Shown here: piece after piece, positions 8,534-17,342 of the stretch
How the letters are laid out: each line of letters opens with the position of its first letter
Numbering within the stretch: position 1 is the stretch's first letter
Assembly (NCBI RefSeq): GCF_014645515.1
Contig: NZ_BMLW01000005.1
Location: 124,001 to 188,000 of the forward strand
Direction: 5' to 3'
Length of the DNA stretch: 64,000 bases
Source of the DNA: Oceanobacillus neutriphilus
GTDB lineage: Bacteria > Bacillota > Bacilli > Bacillales > Amphibacillaceae
The notes under the pieces: model-generated
The model's input: the letters and a program-made list of their open reading frames with translations, nothing else
Databases searched by the model: none
Told to the model about the DNA's origin: nothing
Position numbers and translations under genes: made by a program

Positions 8534-8695
8534 TTATCTGCTCTTGTTATTAAAATGGTGGATTCCCCTATTGTTTTCTAATTGGTCTTCCACTACTCCA
8601 CTTTGATAACTTTCATTCAATTGATTTTGCACTGCCTGGACACCTTTGTTATCTTCAAACAATTGATTTTTCTTGTTTTTATTTTTTTTACTCAT
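8534..8695 (-). CDS. small hydrophilic protein, 53 aa
   Basis: Starts at MSKKNKNKKNQLFEDNKGVQ, with AAGGAGG 9 bp upstream of the ATG at 8695; the longer frame to 8797 has no ribosome binding site. The product is very hydrophilic and rich in Asn, Gln and Lys, without Cys or membrane segments. Composition and size recall minor spore-associated small proteins of bacilli, but I cannot name a family. Confidence 0.6.
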   Translation of the reverse strand: MSKKNKNKKNQLFEDNKGVQAVQNQLNESYQSGVVEDQLENNRGIHHFNNKSR

Positions 8696-8817
8696 TGCTG
8701 ACACCTCCTTATTTTTTAGTATGTACAAAACAATGTCATTGACTTGTGATAAATACTTCCAAATAAGGCTGGTGGTACTTCTGGCTTTGATATTCATCCT
8801 TTTTCAGTAAATCATCA

Positions 8818-8853
8818 GGGTTTATTATTTCTGAAAAATCAAATAATAAACCC
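8818..8853. terminator. hairpin after lipoprotein gene
   Basis: A 13-bp perfect stem, GGGTTTATTATTT (8818-8830) with its complement ending at 8853, 47 bp beyond the lipoprotein stop codon. The T-run is poor. It probably ends the Bce-type operon. Confidence 0.5.
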
Positions 8854-8899
8854 CGTAACGAATCAAAAAAAGAATTTTTCTATGATTTAATCACCTTAT

Positions 8900-9394
8900 T
8901 TATTCAATCTTTATCTGTATATCTCCTTTCAGTTCATCCCCTTCCAAGCTGAGATATTCCCAGCCCCCTTGTAAGTCAATGTTTTCTGTTTGTTCTCCCT
9001 GACCTTCAAATAATAATTGCTTGTCTGAATCAGCGGTATTCCAGAATACTTTTGCTTCTCCGCTTTCGATGTCAGCGTTATAGGTGACCTGAATCGTCTT
9101 TCCTTCACTTCCATCAAGTGATGCGCCGCCAAACAGATTTTCTCTGCCAGAGAATTGTTGATATACCGCTTCATATGTTCCTGTATAATCATTGTCTCCA
9201 TGGGCTCTTTCTCCTTTTAATGATTTGTCTTTTGTTAATGAAGGTTTACCAAAAAAGCTGGTAATTTTATTTCCGGCTTTTTCTATAGTTTCACTAAATA
9301 AATTTTCATCATCATTTGAGCTGGAAGAACTGCAGCCAACAAGTAAAATAAAAGTGGTTGTTAAAGCTATCAAGATTAGTAAATATTTTTTCAT
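8900..9394 (-). CDS. lipoprotein at end of Bce-type operon
   Basis: 164 residues. A type II signal peptide is clear: MKKYLLILIALTTTFILLVG followed by lipobox Cys21. A Ser/Asn linker comes next. The mature part, from about residue 75, looks like a beta-sandwich (KTIQVTYNADIESGEAKVFW, LQGGWEYLSLEGDELKGD). It is anchored on the outer face of the membrane. It lies 87 bp downstream of a small membrane protein and the Bce-type permease on the same strand, which suggests a part in peptide-antibiotic sensing or shielding. I do not recognise the family. Confidence 0.7.
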   Translation of the reverse strand: MKKYLLILIALTTTFILLVGCSSSSSNDDENLFSETIEKAGNKITSFFGKPSLTKDKSLKGERAHGDNDYTGTYEAVYQQFSGRENLFGGASLDGSEGKTIQVTYNADIESGEAKVFWNTADSDKQLLFEGQGEQTENIDLQGGWEYLSLEGDELKGDIQIKIE

Positions 9395-9481
9395 TTGTAC
9401 TGCTCCTTATTTCTTTGGCTTCATTTTAATCTAAAAGAAAATTGCTTATTCAAGTACTGCAGTGTTTAAAGCTCTTTCCCT

Positions 9482-9766
9482 TCATTTCTCCCTGCGTCTA
9501 TTCATGTTCCAACGGCAAATAAAGTAAATCACCAATAAAACAATCGTTGGGATATTTTGAGCAATGAACATATAGGCCTTCATGTTTAAGGCCATATCAG
9601 AAAAGAATTCTGAATTTAAAAACATATATATGGTATATCCCAGAGACACGATTGGAAAAAGAAGCCCCATGAATCGATTCTTCCTGGTTGAAAGAAAAAA
9701 CTGTATCCCTAAAATTAAAATCCCGCCAACAAAGACAAGTAATAATTCAAATAGACTTAAATGCAT
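9482..9766 (-). CDS. small membrane protein, 94 aa, Bce-type operon
   Basis: Three hydrophobic segments: about residues 5-24 (LFELLLVFVGGILILGIQFF), 32-48 and 66-84 (AQNIPTIVLLVIYFICRW), with a basic C-terminus NMNRRREK. An AGAGG ribosome binding site precedes the ATG. It starts 28 bp after the FtsX-like permease gene and is likely co-transcribed. An accessory subunit of the transporter is possible; the function is unknown. Confidence 0.65.
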   Translation of the reverse strand: MHLSLFELLLVFVGGILILGIQFFLSTRKNRFMGLLFPIVSLGYTIYMFLNSEFFSDMALNMKAYMFIAQNIPTIVLLVIYFICRWNMNRRREK

Positions 9767-9794
9767 AAAGATTTACCTCTTTCATATAATAATT

Positions 9795-11816
9795 TTAATG
9801 GACAATCTTGTAATAAACGCGTGCTGTAATCCGGTAAATAATCACGTAAACAATCAGGAAAACAAGGAAAGCGATAAGTACACTGATTGGAAATAAATTT
9901 ACCTGATTGATCATAACCAGAATCATCAATTTTCTCATTAGCAGGAAAATCGCTAAGATATGAATTCCTGTTACGATGACCGGTAGAAAAAAGACGGTTA
10001 AAATCTGAGATTTAATGGCTTTTTTTATTTCCGATTGATTCAGACCAATTTTTTGCAGGATGGAAAAACGCTCTTTATCATCATACGCCTCGGAAGTCTG
10101 TTTATAGTAAATAATCAGTACTGTCATTAACAATAGTAAGACTGCTAAATTCAAGACGATGAACAAGACACCGCTCCGGAGAGCTTGTAAGTCACTCGCT
10201 GCTTCTGTCCGGCTATCTACGACAACAATTTCCATACCTTCCTGTTCCATGTGTGATCGCAGCTGCTCTCCAAACTCTATTTCCTGCTGTTCATCTGCAC
10301 CTTGTTCTAAACTGATTTGTGTAGATACGTTCGTACTTGCAGCATAGTCCTCTACTATTTCTTTTTGCTGCTGTTCTATCTGACGAAGTGTTTCGATATC
10401 TTCCACGATAATGTAATAGGTATCGCTAATTAAACTCGTCGTCTCATTGTCTAAAGAGAATTCTTCCATATCCTCCATGACATTGACGGAAAATTGAAAA
10501 TCCATCAGCGAAAGGGTATCCTTTGTATATTCGTCATCTGTTCCATGCACATAGACTTCATTTTCATCAAGCGATACATTATCGCTGGTTAACTGATTAT
10601 AACTTTCCTGATCGGTCAAATATAAACTGGCCGGACTCTGTTTTGCTAACATTGAATAGGCATCTTTTGTGACTTCAAAACCATCGTCCGCAGCAAGTGT
10701 CACTAAATTAAGATACGTATAAGAGGATACATCAGTCACTGTATTGTTGGTCTCAGAAGCTGTCTGATCAATCAGCTCCCTTAATTTTGCTTTGATTTCT
10801 TCCCCTGTTTCATCTGCATCCTCTGGTAGCCTGACTTCTGAAATGACGTTACCTGCATATTGTGAATCAGCTTCTTTATTGCCAGATACGATATATAAGG
10901 AAACAGCAATAGAAAGTAATAGAATCACACCAACAGATAAAACGGTAATATTCCCAAGGCCTACCGCATTCTTTTTCATCCGGTAAAGCATGCCCGAAAC
11001 AGGGATAAAATGGCTGGTCTGATAGTAATATTTTTTATTGTTTTTTAAGATTTTGAGTACAGCAATACTACCAGTAGTAAATAACAGGTACGTACCGGCA
11101 ATAATCAATACGGCTGAAAGAAAGGCATAAGGCATGCCGCTAATCGGAGATTGTAATGTTAACGCAATATAATATCCCCATCCTGTTAATAGAACACCTA
11201 CAATCGAAAGAACCCATTTCGTTTTTGGCTCTTGTTCACCTACATTTCCGCTTTTTAATAGATCAATCGGATTGGCTAAACGGATTTGAGAGATGTTGCC
11301 CAATAAAATCAACAGGAAAATGATAATAAAAAAACTGAGTGTCCATACAACCGCTTCAGAAGAAAACTCAAAACCAAGAGCTACATCCGCTCCCATCATT
11401 TGGCGAATCAATAATACACATACTTTATTAAGAATCGTTCCTGCAATTAACCCTATTATCATGCTGCATACAGCAATATAAAATGTTTCGAAAGCAAGCA
11501 TTTTCATGATATGCTTTTTGTCCATACCCAAGATGTTGTATACACCGAATTCCCTTTTCCTGTTTTTCATTAAAAAGCTGTTCATATAAAACAGGAAAAT
11601 AGTAGAAAAAAGAATCAATACAAAATATCCCATAGAAAGAATCGTTTTTAAGTTCTCCCCGCCCGGAATTTCCGAAAGACCCGGGTTGGTGGACAATGCC
11701 TGGATGATATATGTCATCATAATCGTACTAATACAGGAAATGATAAACGGGAAATACATTTTCCAATTTTTACGAATACTGTCTGCTGCCATTTTCCAAT
11801 AAAAACTATTACGCAT
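9795..11816 (-). CDS. BceB-type ABC permease (FtsX-like)
   Basis: 673 residues with the topology of BceB/PsdB-type permeases: about ten membrane segments and a large outside loop of some 220 residues (about 310-525) between segments 7 and 8. Two FtsX domains are visible (around residues 60-190 and 540-670). The N-terminus MRNSFYWKMAADSIRKNW is typical. I choose the ATG at 11816, because the GGGGAGG motif abuts an earlier ATG at 11822 and is correctly spaced only for the second. The gene overlaps the ATPase gene by 8 bp. Such transporters remove cell-wall-active peptides from their lipid targets and signal to the partner kinase. Confidence 0.88.
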   Translation of the reverse strand: MRNSFYWKMAADSIRKNWKMYFPFIISCISTIMMTYIIQALSTNPGLSEIPGGENLKTILSMGYFVLILFSTIFLFYMNSFLMKNRKREFGVYNILGMDKKHIMKMLAFETFYIAVCSMIIGLIAGTILNKVCVLLIRQMMGADVALGFEFSSEAVVWTLSFFIIIFLLILLGNISQIRLANPIDLLKSGNVGEQEPKTKWVLSIVGVLLTGWGYYIALTLQSPISGMPYAFLSAVLIIAGTYLLFTTGSIAVLKILKNNKKYYYQTSHFIPVSGMLYRMKKNAVGLGNITVLSVGVILLLSIAVSLYIVSGNKEADSQYAGNVISEVRLPEDADETGEEIKAKLRELIDQTASETNNTVTDVSSYTYLNLVTLAADDGFEVTKDAYSMLAKQSPASLYLTDQESYNQLTSDNVSLDENEVYVHGTDDEYTKDTLSLMDFQFSVNVMEDMEEFSLDNETTSLISDTYYIIVEDIETLRQIEQQQKEIVEDYAASTNVSTQISLEQGADEQQEIEFGEQLRSHMEQEGMEIVVVDSRTEAASDLQALRSGVLFIVLNLAVLLLLMTVLIIYYKQTSEAYDDKERFSILQKIGLNQSEIKKAIKSQILTVFFLPVIVTGIHILAIFLLMRKLMILVMINQVNLFPISVLIAFLVFLIVYVIIYRITARVYYKIVH

Positions 11817-12576
11817 TTCCATCCTCCCCTGCAGCTAATATGGCAAGTGTATTGGAGATTTTTTGAAACATTTCTTCATTTGACATTTCCCCTTTATACA
11901 ACTCATGAAAAATATTTCCATCTTTAATAAACAATACCCTCTTGGCATGACTTGCAGCTTTAATGCTATGTGTAACCATCAGAATTGTCTGTCCTTCTGC
12001 ATTAATATAATCAAAATGCTGCAAAAGATCATCGGAGGATTTTGAATCCAGTGCACCGGTCGGTTCATCTGCCAATACTAATTCTGGATCGGCAATCAAT
12101 GCTCTGGCAACCGCTGCTCTTTGCTTTTGTCCTCCAGATATTTCATACGGAAATTTGGTTAAGATATGCTCAATACCAAGCTTCTCTGCTATCGGCTTTA
12201 ATTTTTGTTCCATCTCCTTATGTTTTTTCCCTGATAATACTAATGGAACAAAGATATTATCCTGGATAGAGAAAGTATCCAATAGATTGAAGTCCTGGAA
12301 CACAAATCCCAGATTATTACGCCGGAATGCAGAAATTTCTTTTTCAGGTATTTGGACAATATTCTTACGATTCAGCAATACACTTCCGCGTGTCGGCTTA
12401 TCTAATGCCGCAAGAATATTTAATAACGTCGTTTTACCAGATCCTGATTCACCCATAATTGCTATATAATCTCCTGAGTCTACGCTGAAAGAGACGTCAG
12501 ATAGTGCTTCTACCTGATTTCCTCCAAACCTCGTTGTATAGACTTTCATGACATGTTGAACTTGTAATAGTGTCAT
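11809..12576 (-). CDS. BceA-type ABC transporter ATPase
   Basis: 255 residues. Walker A GESGSGKTT (about residue 42), signature ISGGQKQRAAVARAL, Walker B LVLADEPTGALDS and the switch His in LMVTHS are all intact. The start is taken at 12576 (MTLLQVQHVMKVY), because the GGAG motif is only 3 bp from the ATG at 12579. It energises the FtsX-like permease at 9795. The gene lies behind its own regulatory interval at 12577-12693, downstream of the two-component genes. Confidence 0.9.
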   Translation of the reverse strand: MTLLQVQHVMKVYTTRFGGNQVEALSDVSFSVDSGDYIAIMGESGSGKTTLLNILAALDKPTRGSVLLNRKNIVQIPEKEISAFRRNNLGFVFQDFNLLDTFSIQDNIFVPLVLSGKKHKEMEQKLKPIAEKLGIEHILTKFPYEISGGQKQRAAVARALIADPELVLADEPTGALDSKSSDDLLQHFDYINAEGQTILMVTHSIKAASHAKRVLFIKDGNIFHELYKGEMSNEEMFQKISNTLAILAAGEDGNA

Positions 12577-12621
12577 CATAATCTCCTTTCTCAACTTTCT
12601 TGTTGATACTTATACGATAGC

Positions 12622-12664
12622 AAAAAAGAGAAATGCCATTCCACAGTTCCATCTGACATTTCTC
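12622..12664 (-). terminator. hairpin between kinase and ATPase genes
   Basis: On the minus strand GAGAAATGTC pairs with GGCATTTCTC and is followed by TTTTTTGC, a standard Rho-independent terminator 30 bp after the kinase stop. The same inverted repeat lies just upstream of a TATAAG-like -10 (about 12611-12616), so it may also overlap the operator of the ATPase-permease promoter. The two roles cannot be separated by eye. Confidence 0.6.
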
Positions 12665-12693
12665 CTTTGTTTCTAACATTTTTGTTAGATTAG

Positions 12694-13683
12694 CTATTTT
12701 GTTGTTATTTGTTTAGGATCAAACACAATAAAAACCTTCGTTCCTTTTTTAGGCTCTGACTCTATTTTTATTCGATGCCCCAACTTCGCCAGGATTTGTT
12801 TGGAAAGATGAAGTCCAATTCCACTGGCGCTTTTATGCCGGCGGCCTGTAAATCCTGTGAAATTCCTTTCCCCTACACGAGGAATATCCTCCGGTTGAAT
12901 ACCGATACCTGTATCCTCGATTACGATAGCATTTTCTTCCAAGTAAATAGAGATAGAGCCTTCATTCGTATATTTCAACGCATTGGATAAAATTTGCTCC
13001 AACACAAAACTCAGCCATTTTGAATCCGTGATGATACGCTGATTTATCCTCTCGTAATGAACAGGCAGTTTTTTTCGAATAAAGATAGAAGCGTATTTCT
13101 TTATTGTTTCACAGACAATCACATCCAGGTCCACCTTTTGAAAATGATAATCTGTCGAAGCACTTCCTAACCGTACATACTGTAAGATCAATTCTACATA
13201 TTGTTCAATTTTGAATAGCTGTTCTTTCATTTCTTCAGACACTTCATCATTGTCTTCATCTTGAAGAATTAAATGAAGAGCAGAAATTGGTATCTTGATT
13301 TGGTGTACCCACATGGTGAAATAATCTAAGATCTCCTGCTCATTTTGTGTTTTTGTATTTTCCAGCTCGGAAAATGCTGCATTCAATTTTTCCAATAAAG
13401 CTTGATAGTCGTTTTCTATCAGATTGGCCGGCGGCGGTAATTGTTCTATTTCCACATGCGTTTGCCTTTGATGAAATGTCAGCTCCTTGTGGCTTTTGTA
13501 ATAGTTATAAAAATGAAAAGCTGCGGCTGCAATTCCAATAAACCCGCATATTGCCAGCCAAAGGAGAGAGCGCTCTAACGGAACCTGATACAAATAACCA
13601 ATAATGATGTTTATCAAGCCAAACAGAATCCATAATGCCATCGGTACTTTATAATTGTTTAAATACGTTAAAAAGATTTTCAT
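12694..13683 (-). CDS. intramembrane-sensing histidine kinase, BceS type
   Basis: 329 residues. Two membrane helices near the N-terminus (about 14-32 and 37-60) with a very short outside loop mark the intramembrane-sensing class, which detects peptides through the partner transporter. The H-box TMWVHQIKIPISALHLI, N-box EQILSNALKY, G1 IEDTGIGI and G2 SASGIGLHLSK are intact. A single base separates it from the response regulator stop. It should phosphorylate that regulator when the Bce-type transporter is active. Confidence 0.9.
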   Translation of the reverse strand: MKIFLTYLNNYKVPMALWILFGLINIIIGYLYQVPLERSLLWLAICGFIGIAAAAFHFYNYYKSHKELTFHQRQTHVEIEQLPPPANLIENDYQALLEKLNAAFSELENTKTQNEQEILDYFTMWVHQIKIPISALHLILQDEDNDEVSEEMKEQLFKIEQYVELILQYVRLGSASTDYHFQKVDLDVIVCETIKKYASIFIRKKLPVHYERINQRIITDSKWLSFVLEQILSNALKYTNEGSISIYLEENAIVIEDTGIGIQPEDIPRVGERNFTGFTGRRHKSASGIGLHLSKQILAKLGHRIKIESEPKKGTKVFIVFDPKQITTK

Positions 13684-13684
13684 A

Positions 13685-14356
13685 TTATCCCTCGATGATA
13701 TATCCTTCGCCTTTTTTTGTCGTAATGAAATTCTCCAGGCTCATTTGATCCAATTTCTTTCTTAAACGGTTCACATTTGTATATAACGCACTATCATCAA
13801 CAAAGCTGTCTGATTCCCACAAGGTCATCATTAATTCATCCCGTTTAATGATTTTCCCTCTATTTTCAAGAAGTTTTTGAAAAATTTTAGCTTCATTCTT
13901 CGTTAATTCTGCTGTCTTATTCTCAAAAGAAATCGTAAAATTATTCACATTAAAAATTAATCCTTGATGCTCGATTAGATTGCTGGCTCCACTAAAATCA
14001 TAGGCCCGGCGTAGAATAGCATGAATTTTTGCCATCAATACTTCTAAATCAAAAGGTTTGGCTATATAATCATCCGCCCCCATTTCTACAGCACGGACAA
14101 TATTTAAATTATCTGAAGCGGAAGAAATAAAAATAATGGGGATTTTCGATACTTTTCGTATTTCCCCACACCAGTAATACCCATTAAAAAATGGAAGTGA
14201 AATATCCATCAGCACCAATTGCGGATCAAAAGCAATCATTTCAGAGAGAACATTCTGAAAGTCTCCTGCTATCGCTCCTTCATAGCCCCATTTTTCTATG
14301 TGTTCTTTTATTTTTTTAGATATGACTGAGTCATCTTCCACGATAAATATTTTCAA
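13685..14356 (-). CDS. OmpR-family response regulator, BceR type
   Basis: 223 residues, normal for the family. The receiver domain has IFIVEDD at residues 3-9 and phospho-acceptor Asp in LVLMDISLP (about residue 52). A C-terminal winged helix ends with KKLDQMSLENFITTKKGEGY. I take a TTG start at 14356 (reading (M)KIFIVEDD), with AGAAGGGA upstream at normal spacing. The frame stays open to 14566, but that extension has no match to the receiver fold. It is the first gene of the regulator-kinase pair and likely activates the ATPase-permease promoter near 12600. Confidence 0.88.
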   Translation of the reverse strand: MKIFIVEDDSVISKKIKEHIEKWGYEGAIAGDFQNVLSEMIAFDPQLVLMDISLPFFNGYYWCGEIRKVSKIPIIFISSASDNLNIVRAVEMGADDYIAKPFDLEVLMAKIHAILRRAYDFSGASNLIEHQGLIFNVNNFTISFENKTAELTKNEAKIFQKLLENRGKIIKRDELMMTLWESDSFVDDSALYTNVNRLRKKLDQMSLENFITTKKGEGYIIEG

Positions 14357-14723
14357 CTTATCAGTCCCTTCTATGTAGTTTTCACTTTCGCTACATATCT
14401 CTTTATAATCAATTATTTTAAGAATATTAGTTGAAAGAACAATTAAAAGGTTTGTTTTCTGTAAAATGGAAGGGGAACTAAGTAATATTAGCAACAGTAT
14501 GACAGACAATTCGAGGGAATACAAAAACTCTTGCATTTTTTTCTTTTGTGAACTTTTATTATACAATAACTATCTCACTTAACCATGGTAAACATTTCGG
14601 CTATACCATGGCTCGAATCAAAACCATACATAAATTACTGAGTAATAAATAATAAAAGAGCTGCCATTCATATCAACGATGGCCATAACAACTATTTGTT
14701 CACTTTTTCTACACCTTGTGCTA

Positions 14724-15092
14724 TTAAAGTTTAAGATTACTTTGTAATAAATCAGTATAATTATCATCTGTATATATGATTGTTCCCTTTTCTAAAGTAG
14801 CAATCAAATGACTTTCTCTTTGCGAGTTATCAATAATAAATAACTGGTCTATCTCATTTTTTATTTTTAGTAAGTTATCTCTGGATCGCTTATGCCTTCT
14901 TATTATATCTTCCGTCGGGATAAAGTGCCCACCTTGCTGATGTCTATATTTTACCCGGTTAATATTTAATTTCACATCGCTTACAAGTAAGTAGTACATA
15001 ACCACTTCTGAATAAAATCCATCTAATGCCTGCTGCCTAAAAGAACTTTTCCCAGACCCATTGTTTCCGGCAAATATATAAAAGATACTCAT
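14724..15092 (-). CDS. zeta-toxin-like P-loop protein, internally deleted
   Basis: 122 residues, where zeta-type toxins of this kind are usually near 190-200. Residues 1-20 hold the Walker A (FAGNNGSGKSSFR). Residues 30-85 match the later half of the family (MYYLLVSDVKLNINRVKYRH, GGHFIPTEDIIRRHKRS). The middle stretch, which in relatives carries the substrate-binding and catalytic acidic residues, is absent, so about 60-70 residues were lost in frame. Zeta toxins phosphorylate UDP-N-acetylglucosamine; this copy is probably inactive. It overlaps the upstream small gene by ATGA, a typical coupling of antitoxin and toxin. Confidence 0.65.
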   Translation of the reverse strand: MSIFYIFAGNNGSGKSSFRQQALDGFYSEVVMYYLLVSDVKLNINRVKYRHQQGGHFIPTEDIIRRHKRSRDNLLKIKNEIDQLFIIDNSQRESHLIATLEKGTIIYTDDNYTDLLQSNLKL

Positions 15093-15274
15093 TTTTCGTT
15101 TATTTCTTGATCATATTTTTTGGTTCCATCTGGATATTCATGTACAATTTTCCCGTTTTCCATATATACAATTGGTGTGTTATATGCCTTTGCTTTAATT
15201 GCCGCAAATTCACCTAAATATGGTAAAATTTTAATTTCTTTTCGATTAAAAATCTCTTCTACTTTCTGGTTCAT
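15089..15274 (-). CDS. small antitoxin-like protein, 61 aa
   Basis: Starts at MNQKVEEIFNRKEIKILPYL with GGAGG well spaced before the ATG at 15274; an in-frame ATG 15 bp upstream lies inside the binding site. Gene order and the ATGA overlap with the zeta-like gene suggest the antitoxin or a tightly coupled partner. A broken paralogue lies at 28-159 next to tRNA-Ser. The family is not one I can name. Confidence 0.65.
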   Translation of the reverse strand: MNQKVEEIFNRKEIKILPYLGEFAAIKAKAYNTPIVYMENGKIVHEYPDGTKKYDQEINEK

Positions 15275-15458
15275 TTTGATTACCTCCATTCTGCAATATA
15301 ACAGTTGGTATAAATATTATACCAAAATTGAATACAATTAGCAGATACATGATCATAAGGGATGCTATCATTAACCCCGCAATACCACTTCCAATTACAG
15401 TTATTTTTATTAAATCTGCTCCTTTGACTTCCATACAAGAAAACCATATACATTTCAA

Positions 15459-16277
15459 AATTATCTAGTATGATAACACAGAAATCTGATTTTTCAGAAC
15501 GAGAAGAAAAACGCATTGAAATCGTAAGCAGCCTCTAAAGTAAAATCGATTCATCTTTTTTTGAAGTTGTAACAGCTCTACACTTACATTCCATAGATTT
15601 TTATGATTCTCTTTGTTATATAGGAAAGAGGAGAAGTTTTCATTTCCTTTTTACCTTCAAAATACCTTCCAGACTGAGGATGAGCACCTAAAAAACTGAG
15701 AAAAGATGATATTCTCCTTAACCCGGGTTTACTATAACTGAAGATGTGGAAGCCATGTTACACACGCTTTATGAAGATAAAATTTGATGTTAAATAGTTT
15801 GTTAGTTTCAGTACATTCGATGGTAGTATTTCCATTTCAACCTATACATTTTAATAGTAGCAATACAGAGGATGGTATATAATCTATTAGTTTTTAATTG
15901 AACAAGAATGCTGCACTCAATAACTTTTTCTTTCAACACTATATGATCTAATCGAATTCCATAGTTATGTTCCAAATAACTTACAATTAAAAAATTGGTA
16001 GTTCAGCAACGGCACTTGTAGTTTATAAGACTCTATAAAGTATCCCATAAAAAATCAATGGTACACTTCGACTTGAAGGGTACCATTTTTAGCGAATAAT
16101 AGTAAGATTATCCTTTCGATTTTTTTAATTATACTTTTTAAATAAATCGTGTAGCAAGAGGAAATAAAGGTTCCTTTTCTTTGAACGTCTGAAAATATTA
16201 GCATCTATTTACATCGTATTTAACAAGCGTTATTCCGACTAACTTAATGTAAGGATCTATAAAATTATTATTGCAGA
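15459..16277. other. about 820 bp without a supported gene
   Basis: No convincing reading frame. It contains an orphan hairpin at 16057-16090 and a stretch at 15730-15786 that reads TITEDVEAMLHTLYEDKI before a stop on the plus strand, which may be the tail of a lost gene that I cannot identify. Base composition is very AT-rich. Confidence 0.5.
16057..16090 (+). terminator. orphan terminator-like hairpin
   Basis: AATGGTAC pairs with GTACCATT and the stem is extended by CTT/AAG. TTTT follows on the plus strand. No gene ends nearby on either strand, so it is either a relic or the end of an unseen short transcript. Confidence 0.45.
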
Positions 16278-17324
16278 TTAGTTTCCATAAAGATTGTCTC
16301 CCAGCATCTCAAATGTATTAAAAATACGAGGGCCATAGTCCATAAAGTCATCATATGTCGTTGTATATACTCTGTTTTCTTTAACGGCATTTACCTCTTG
16401 GAGTAATGGTTCATTCATAATACTTTCTACAGCATTTGCATCTAATTCTGCATTTCGGTCTGCTTCTACATAAACAATAATATCAGGATTCGTACTAATA
16501 ATTGTCTCTAAAGATGGATCTGCGCTGCTCCCCTCGATAGCGGGCACTACATTTAATTGGTTCAATAAGTCTCCTTGCAGTCCTCCAGAAATATTAAAGA
16601 TTGCAAAAGAGGAGTTTGATGAATCGTAAGCAACGATTGGCATTAAGGTCAATTCTTCCTCATCTTTATTTTTCTCGGCTTGATCTATAACTGCTTGATA
16701 ACGTTCCTCTAATTCTTTTGCATACTCTTCAGCTCGTTCATTCACATCAAAGATTTGTCCTAATGTTAATACATCGTCAATAACAGCGGTTAATGGCGGA
16801 TTAGACGTCATATTACTCGCTGTTTGGATATATGTTTGAATCCCTAAATCATTTAAGGTCGAAACAGATCCCATGGATTCATCGTTAAATGACATCTCTC
16901 GACCGACAACAATTTCAGGTGTATACTCTGCAACAGTTTCCTTTGATACAGTCATCTTGTCACCAATTACAGGGATATCATTTACATCATCTGCAAACTC
17001 TCCTGTTACCTCATTATCCGGTTGGGTCGTTCCAACAATTTTATCCTTTAAGCCAAGCTCTAACAAAACCTCAATAGAGGATAAATTATTTGTGATGATA
17101 CGCTCTGGAGCCTGTTCAAATGTTTGCGTATATGTATTTCCCTTCGCATCTGTCACTTCAATTTCTAAAGGATATACTGTTTCATTTTCATCATTTACTT
17201 TCTCTTCAGCAGTAGAAGCTTCTTCTGCATCCCCTTCTTCTCTTTCTTCCTCTGCGCTGCAAGCTGTTAACAAAACAAATACAGTAAATATAGCTGTCAT
17301 AAAACGTATTAATCGCTTATTCAT
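16278..17324 (-). CDS. ferric-siderophore ABC transporter, substrate-binding lipoprotein
   Basis: 348 residues. Signal peptide and lipobox VFVLLTAC place the lipid anchor at Cys22, followed by an acidic linker. The two-lobe fold of FepB/FhuD-type binding proteins is suggested by APERIITNNLSSIEVLLELG, VAEYTPEIVVGREMS and ISTNPDIIVYVEADRN. It is the last gene of a binding-protein-dependent iron importer with an ATPase and permease upstream on the same strand. A Fur-type box lies at the head of the operon. The precise siderophore is unknown. Confidence 0.88.
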   Translation of the reverse strand: MNKRLIRFMTAIFTVFVLLTACSAEEEREEGDAEEASTAEEKVNDENETVYPLEIEVTDAKGNTYTQTFEQAPERIITNNLSSIEVLLELGLKDKIVGTTQPDNEVTGEFADDVNDIPVIGDKMTVSKETVAEYTPEIVVGREMSFNDESMGSVSTLNDLGIQTYIQTASNMTSNPPLTAVIDDVLTLGQIFDVNERAEEYAKELEERYQAVIDQAEKNKDEEELTLMPIVAYDSSNSSFAIFNISGGLQGDLLNQLNVVPAIEGSSADPSLETIISTNPDIIVYVEADRNAELDANAVESIMNEPLLQEVNAVKENRVYTTTYDDFMDYGPRIFNTFEMLGDNLYGN

Positions 17325-17342
17325 TTTTTTCTTCTCCCTTAT

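Noticed and set aside
11816-11822. Permease start at the first ATG (11822)
   Set aside because: The ribosome binding site directly touches that ATG; the second ATG has proper spacing.
14575-14635. Two CCATGG-centred repeats upstream of the response regulator
   Set aside because: CCATGG is self-palindromic and the pair does not align with a promoter; probably chance.
15246-15458. Hydrophobic 70-codon minus-strand frame upstream of the antitoxin-like gene
   Set aside because: No ribosome binding site before any start, and it overlaps the well-supported small gene by over 20 bp; it may be promoter DNA.
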